Shown here one piece after another: positions 41,664 to 45,609 of a DNA stretch of 45,609 bases. This DNA is from Bacillota bacterium (GTDB lineage: Bacteria; Bacillota; Clostridia; Christensenellales; Aristaeellaceae): the NCBI GenBank assembly GCA_023416585.1, contig JAEZHM010000060.1, positions 1-45,609 of the forward strand, given 5' to 3'. Numbering within the stretch: the first letter of the stretch is position 1; the number at the start of each line of letters is the position of its first letter. The position numbers were made by a program, and so were the translations under genes. Below the pieces are notes generated by a model. It worked only from the letters and a program-made list of their open reading frames with translations. It made no database searches and was not told the DNA's origin.

Positions 41664-42305
41664 ATGTTTTTTCAGAAGGATTATGTCCTGCGCATGATCG
41701 AAATGATGGGCGATTTCATGCGCCGCATCGGAGAAATGCTGGACGACATGCATAGGCTGCGCCTTTTGGACGATGCCTGCCGGGAGCATTGCGGCATGGA
41801 TTTGAATGCGGCCGGAAAGCTGAGCGTGGAGAGCATCATTGACTTGCTGGCACCCCAGCCTAGGCTGATGATGGCGGAGATACTGTACATACAGGCCATG
41901 CAGACATCCCTGCCGGAAGAAACACGGGAGCAGCTTTTATACCGCTGCACCAGGCTTCTGTTGTCGCTCAGGGAGGAAAGCCTGCTTTGCGAATTGCGCT
42001 GGGAGCGGCTGAACGCCTGCATCACGGAGGTGGGCTCGCTGTTTACGCCCAGGGACCGTATGGACGCCGCCATGTTTTTCATGCAGGCAGAACAGTTTGG
42101 CCTGGGGGAGGACCAGCTTTATGAATCGCTGGAAGAAGCCTCACTCAAGGAGTATCCGCAGCTTCTTATGGAAGGGCAGGCGCTGATGGAAAGCTGCCTT
42201 AACCTGCCCAAGAGCCGCCTGGAATTGGGCGGGCTGCCCTATCCCGAGGTGCTGGAAAGCATTAATGCCCTGAAAAAGCGCCGCGAAGCGCTTTATACTA
42301 CATGA
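41664..42305 (+). CDS. DUF6483-like helical protein
   Basis: This is a 213-aa protein from the ATG at 41664, preceded by AAAGGAG. An upstream start at 41607 lies inside the promoter. The N-terminus MFFQKDYVLRMIEMMGDFMR is characteristic of a small Firmicute family that I believe is DUF6483. The whole protein is predicted helical, with no signal peptide or membrane segment. It resembles TPR-like or helical-repeat proteins in feel, but no motif is recognised. It is the first gene of an operon with an ABC-F ATPase (13 bases later) and a glutaredoxin-like gene. Function unknown. Confidence 0.72.
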   Translation: MFFQKDYVLRMIEMMGDFMRRIGEMLDDMHRLRLLDDACREHCGMDLNAAGKLSVESIIDLLAPQPRLMMAEILYIQAMQTSLPEETREQLLYRCTRLLLSLREESLLCELRWERLNACITEVGSLFTPRDRMDAAMFFMQAEQFGLGEDQLYESLEEASLKEYPQLLMEGQALMESCLNLPKSRLELGGLPYPEVLESINALKKRREALYTT

Positions 42306-42318
42306 TCGGAGCCCGCGC

Positions 42319-44256
42319 ATGATTATTCTTTCCCTGCAGCACATACAAAAATCCTTTGGCGCAAACGCTGTGCTAAAGGATATTTCGCTTACCCTGCAGG
42401 CCGGCCGGCGGCTGGGTTTGGTTGGTGTCAACGGCTGCGGCAAAACAACGCTGATGCGCATCATCGCCGGGCTGGAAACATACGACGCGGGCACTTTGAG
42501 CTTAGGCCGCGGGCTGAAGTTGGGATATCTGGCCCAACAGGGAATGGTAACCGAGGGCCTTACCGTTCTTGAGGAACTGGAGGCGGTGTTTGCCCCCCTT
42601 CGGGAGATGGAAGCTAAAATGCGGGAGTTGGAAATCCGCATGGCCGAAACAAGCCAGCCGGAGGAGCTTCACAGGCTGGGGAGCGAGTATGCCGCGCTGA
42701 CAGACGATTTTGAACGCCGGGATGGCTACGCCTGGCAAAGTGCCATCCAGGGCGTTCTGGCTGGCCTGGGCTTTACCAAGGCCCAACAGGCCCAGCTTTC
42801 CATAAAGCTTAGCGGCGGTGAACGCACCAGGTTGTGCCTGGCCCGGCTGCTATTGCAAAAGCCGGATCTGCTGCTGTTGGACGAGCCAACCAACCACCTG
42901 GATCTTCAGGCGCTGAACTGGTTGGAAAACTATCTTACCCAGTACCGGGGCACGGTATTGGTCATCTCTCATGATCGTTACTTTTTGGACCATGTGTGCG
43001 ACTGCATGGCGGAACTGCTGCTTGGCACAGTGGAACAATACGACGGCAATTATACCCGCTACATCGAACAGCGGACCGAACGCTTTGACTCAAGGCAAAA
43101 GGCATACGACCTGCAGCAGAAGGAAATCGCAAGGCAGGAGGCCATCATCGCCCGCTACCGCAGCTTCAACCGGGAAAAATCCATCCGTGCCGCCGAAAGC
43201 CGGGAGAAGCGGCTTAACAAGCTGGAGCGGCTGCAAAGGCCCGAGGAAGAAAACCAGGTGCGCTTTTCCTTTGCCGTGCGCCGCCGCACCGGGGATGATG
43301 TGCTGATGGTAAAGGATCTGAAAAAGAGCTTTGGGGAAAGAACGCTGTTTGAGCATCTGAACATGCATATGCGCGCAGGCGACCGGGTGGCGCTTATCGG
43401 GCCCAACGGCGCGGGCAAGTCCACCCTGTTCCGCTGCCTGACGGGGGATATAAGTTCCGACGAGGGTACGGTGCGCCTTGGCGCCAATGTGGACCTGGGG
43501 TATTACGACCAGCACCAATCGTCGCTGCATCCCGAAAAATCGGTGCTGGACGAGGTGTGGGACGACTTCCGCCGTTTGGAACAATATGAGGTGCGGGGTG
43601 CGCTGGGCTTGTTTCTGTTTACGGGCGACGATGTGTTCATGCCTATTTCCACTCTCTCCGGCGGCGAAAAAGGCCGGGTGGCACTAACGAAGCTGATGCT
43701 GAAAAAAGACAATCTGCTGTTGCTGGATGAGCCTACCAACCACCTGGACATGGACAGCCGGGAGGTGCTGGAGCAGGCGCTTTCTGATTATCCAGGCACT
43801 ATACTGGCCATTTCCCACGACCGGTACTTTATCAACCGCTTTGCCAACAAGGTGGCGGTTTTAGGGCAGGACGGCCTTACAGAATACGCCGGCAACTACG
43901 ACGACTACCTGCAAAAAATGGAGAGGGGCATTACGCCCGAGGCCGATGTTCCCCAAAAGACGCGAACCGAGCTGGACAAGGAAAAGAAGCGTACCCGCCA
44001 GGAGAGGGAGCGGATCAAGGAAGCCCAGGATCTTGCGCAAGCAAAGGAAAAGGAAATCGCCGGCCTGGAGCAGACCCTATTCGACCTGGAAGCGCTGATG
44101 GCGCTGCCGGAAACGTTTAAGGATCCCGAGAAGGCGGCCCAGGCCGCCAGGGAATATCAAAAAGCGCAGGATAGGATAGCCGCCCTGTATGACGAATGGG
44201 AGGCTGCCGACAAGGCACTGAAGGAACTCATGGAGATGCTGGATGTAAGTGAATAA
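42319..44256 (+). CDS. ABC-F family ATPase
   Basis: This 645-aa protein has two ABC cassettes without membrane segments: Walker A GVNGCGKTT at residues 36-44 with signature LSGGERTRL and Walker B LLLLDEPTNHLD, and Walker A GPNGAGKST from residue 361 with LSGGEKGRVAL and LLLLDEPTNHLD. The interdomain linker (about 235-325) is charged and helical, and a C-terminal coiled coil (about 550-645) is present, as in YdiF/Uup-like members. ABC-F proteins act on ribosomes, either in translation or in antibiotic protection. Which one cannot be told here. Confidence 0.93.
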   Translation: MIILSLQHIQKSFGANAVLKDISLTLQAGRRLGLVGVNGCGKTTLMRIIAGLETYDAGTLSLGRGLKLGYLAQQGMVTEGLTVLEELEAVFAPLREMEAKMRELEIRMAETSQPEELHRLGSEYAALTDDFERRDGYAWQSAIQGVLAGLGFTKAQQAQLSIKLSGGERTRLCLARLLLQKPDLLLLDEPTNHLDLQALNWLENYLTQYRGTVLVISHDRYFLDHVCDCMAELLLGTVEQYDGNYTRYIEQRTERFDSRQKAYDLQQKEIARQEAIIARYRSFNREKSIRAAESREKRLNKLERLQRPEEENQVRFSFAVRRRTGDDVLMVKDLKKSFGERTLFEHLNMHMRAGDRVALIGPNGAGKSTLFRCLTGDISSDEGTVRLGANVDLGYYDQHQSSLHPEKSVLDEVWDDFRRLEQYEVRGALGLFLFTGDDVFMPISTLSGGEKGRVALTKLMLKKDNLLLLDEPTNHLDMDSREVLEQALSDYPGTILAISHDRYFINRFANKVAVLGQDGLTEYAGNYDDYLQKMERGITPEADVPQKTRTELDKEKKRTRQERERIKEAQDLAQAKEKEIAGLEQTLFDLEALMALPETFKDPEKAAQAAREYQKAQDRIAALYDEWEAADKALKELMEMLDVSE

Positions 44257-44268
44257 GGAGGAGTAACC

Positions 44269-44532
44269 ATGAAGGAGATCACGTATTTCATGATGGATGT
44301 CTGCCCCTATTGCAAAAAGGCGCAGGCTTGGCTGGATGAATTGATGGCGGAGCACCCGGAGTACAAAAAAATCCCCATGAAGGTCATTGACGAGCGTAAG
44401 CAGCCCGATATTGCCAACAAGTATGATTACTACCTAGTGCCCACCTTTTATGTGGACGGCGAGAAGCTGCACGAAGGCGTGGCCACCAAGGAAAAGGTAG
44501 AGCATGTCTTGAAGAAGGCCATGGAAGAGTAA
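44269..44532 (+). CDS. Glutaredoxin-like protein
   Basis: This 87-aa protein has the active site CPYC at residues 12-15 and the cis-proline LVPTFYVDGEKLHEG. The length and fold are those of a small glutaredoxin/thioredoxin-like protein. It starts 12 bases after the ABC-F stop with GGAGGAG upstream, and a strong terminator follows. Likely a thiol-disulfide reductase; the electron donor is unknown. Confidence 0.9.
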   Translation: MKEITYFMMDVCPYCKKAQAWLDELMAEHPEYKKIPMKVIDERKQPDIANKYDYYLVPTFYVDGEKLHEGVATKEKVEHVLKKAMEE

Positions 44533-44558
44533 AAGGCGTTCATTCCAAAACATACTCG

Positions 44559-44588
44559 GCCCCCCGGCAATTGCCGGGGGGCTTTTTT
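44559..44588 (+). terminator. Terminator after the glutaredoxin-like gene
   Basis: A perfect 24-base palindrome (12-base arms of GCCCCCCGGCAA and its complement, meeting at AATT) is followed by six T. On the minus strand no T tract follows, so it stops transcription mainly from the left. Confidence 0.93.
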
Positions 44589-44608
44589 AGGAGGGAGAGA
44601 AGCTGTGG

Positions 44609-45517
44609 TCACTCGCCGCGCAGCACGCTGACGCCTGTGTCGATGACAGAGGGGCCGGTGCTCAGGCCGTTGATGGCCGCATAAGCCTGGGCCATGCCCA
44701 GATAGCCCATGGTGTAGGGATTCTGGGCCATAGCGGCCTTCAGGCTGCCGTCCTTTAACAGGCCCAGGATGGCGTCGGACTTGTCAAAGCCGATGCCGAT
44801 AACTTTGGAGCCGGCTGCCTTGATGGCATTGCCTACGCCCACGGTGGAGCCTTCATTTGCGCCGAAGAGGCCAACCAGATCGGCGTTGCCGTTGATGAAG
44901 TTGGTGGCGGCTTCCTGGGAAGCGGCGGCGTCGCCATCTTTGTACTCGGTCTCCAGCAGTGTGAAGCGGCCGTCGGCGGTGATCACATCACGGAAGCCCT
45001 TTTCACGAAGCACGGTGGAGTTGGTGGCTGTGTTCACGCTGATGATGCCGATCTTTCCGCTGGTAACGCCGGCTTTTTCAAACTCGGAAATCATGGTCTG
45101 GGCGGCCAGCTTACCTGCGTTGAAGTTGTCGGTGGACAGCGTGGCGATGGCGGGTTCGTCGGCGGGGGAGTCAACATAGATGACCTTCACGCCGGCTTCC
45201 TTGATGGTCTTTACCGTCATGGAGATGGCGGTGGGATCGTTGGCGGCCAGCAGAACCAGGTCGGCGCCGTCGGCAACCGCATTGTTCAAAGCTTCGATCT
45301 GCTTGGCGTTGTCTTTCTTGTCGGGAGCATCCCACTTGTAGCCCAGGCCAAGTGCCTTGGCCATATCGGCGGCGCCCTTGTCAACCGAGACCCAGTGCTG
45401 ATCCATGCGGTCCATGGTGATCAAGTACACCAGTTTCTTCTCCTCTGCGACGGCGGTGCCGATGAACAAGCCGGCAACCAATACCAGAGAAAGTACCAGG
45501 GCTAACAGTTTCTTCAT
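44609..45517 (-). CDS. Sugar-binding protein, RbsB-like (Peripla_BP_4)
   Basis: This 302-aa protein has a signal peptide (MKKLLALVLSLVLVAGLFIG, cleaved near AVA-EE) and no lipobox cysteine. KQIEALNNAVADGADLVLLA, IATLSTDNFNAGKLAAQTMI and IGFDKSDAILGLLKDGSLKA are typical of ribose/galactose-type periplasmic binding proteins. AAAGGAGGAAAC precedes the ATG. It is the last gene on its strand before a convergent operon. Any permease or ATPase would have to lie beyond the right edge of the window, upstream of this gene. Confidence 0.9.
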   Translation of the reverse strand: MKKLLALVLSLVLVAGLFIGTAVAEEKKLVYLITMDRMDQHWVSVDKGAADMAKALGLGYKWDAPDKKDNAKQIEALNNAVADGADLVLLAANDPTAISMTVKTIKEAGVKVIYVDSPADEPAIATLSTDNFNAGKLAAQTMISEFEKAGVTSGKIGIISVNTATNSTVLREKGFRDVITADGRFTLLETEYKDGDAAASQEAATNFINGNADLVGLFGANEGSTVGVGNAIKAAGSKVIGIGFDKSDAILGLLKDGSLKAAMAQNPYTMGYLGMAQAYAAINGLSTGPSVIDTGVSVLRGE

Positions 45518-45609
45518 GATGTTTCCTCCTTTTTGATATGTGGTCTTGCAGAACGTAGCTTCCTGCGCGCGTTCTGCCTGCGCGCCCTTTCAACGAGCTT
45601 TACAGCGCG
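45518..45609 (-). other. Leader of the sugar-binding protein gene, cut by the window end
   Basis: No start or stop of another gene is certain. On the minus strand it contains GC-rich inverted pieces (GCGCGC and GCGCGC, about 45567-45584) and the ribosome binding site. No consensus promoter is visible, so the promoter is probably outside the window or this gene follows others in an operon. Confidence 0.4.

Overview
This window looks like a chromosomal segment of a spore-forming member of the Clostridia (Bacillota). The signs are strong AGGAGG ribosome binding sites, some TTG and GTG starts, a tandem glycine riboswitch, DUF2007-like and DUF6483-like small proteins, and a collagen-like/Peptidase_G2 surface protein next to a Cys/Pro-rich coat-like protein, each behind a sigma-K-like promoter. 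Four ABC solute-binding proteins carry plain type I signal peptides with no lipobox cysteine. That is unusual for a monoderm Firmicute and may indicate a less-studied lineage. I cannot assign a genus. I see no tRNA, insertion sequence, prophage or CRISPR array.

Layout. 1-425: the end of a 5S rRNA, then a second, diverged 5S-like copy, each with a related hairpin terminator. 740-5250: a sugar ABC operon (binding protein, two permeases, DUF4432 mutarotase-like enzyme) behind a LacI-type palindrome. 5406-8058: a NMT1/SsuA-type ABC operon. 8110-11813: a MerR regulator divergent from two overlapping MutS-like ATPases, with a 19-bp-spacer MerR-type promoter between them. 12069-17897: a complete oligopeptide ABC operon (oppABCDF). 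18085-20085: small genes (zinc-ribbon/DUF2007-like, rhamnose mutarotase, RNA 2',3'-cyclic phosphodiesterase, a His/Cys-rich protein). 20221-22582: a redox cassette (thioredoxin, rhodanese, CoA-disulfide-reductase-rhodanese fusion). 22778-29690: a glycine riboswitch and gcvT-gcvH-gcvPA-gcvPB-lplA-lpdA. 29917-31389: a secreted beta-helix protein. 31563-35501 (minus): a DUF362 ferredoxin-like protein and uvrA. 35690-38179: the two spore-surface-like genes. 38407-39808: a DUF2007-like protein, a flavodoxin and a zinc-ribbon MscL. 39855-41529 (minus): an ABC-type ATPase overlapping a DUF4435 TOPRIM protein, a PARIS/OLD-like pair. 41664-44532: DUF6483-like, ABC-F and glutaredoxin-like genes. 44609-45517 (minus): a sugar-binding protein whose partners are not in the window.

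How the genes work together. Three ABC operons import a sugar, a small NMT1-type ligand and peptides. In each, a hairpin follows the binding-protein gene, which would give more binding protein than permease. The gcv operon supplies the whole glycine cleavage system plus lipoate attachment and the lipoamide dehydrogenase, and glycine switches it on through the riboswitch. The least-explained systems are the MerR/MutS-like pair, in which both ATPases have Asn in place of the Walker B Asp; the compact ATPase/DUF4435 pair; and the coat-like gene pair sharing a promoter architecture.
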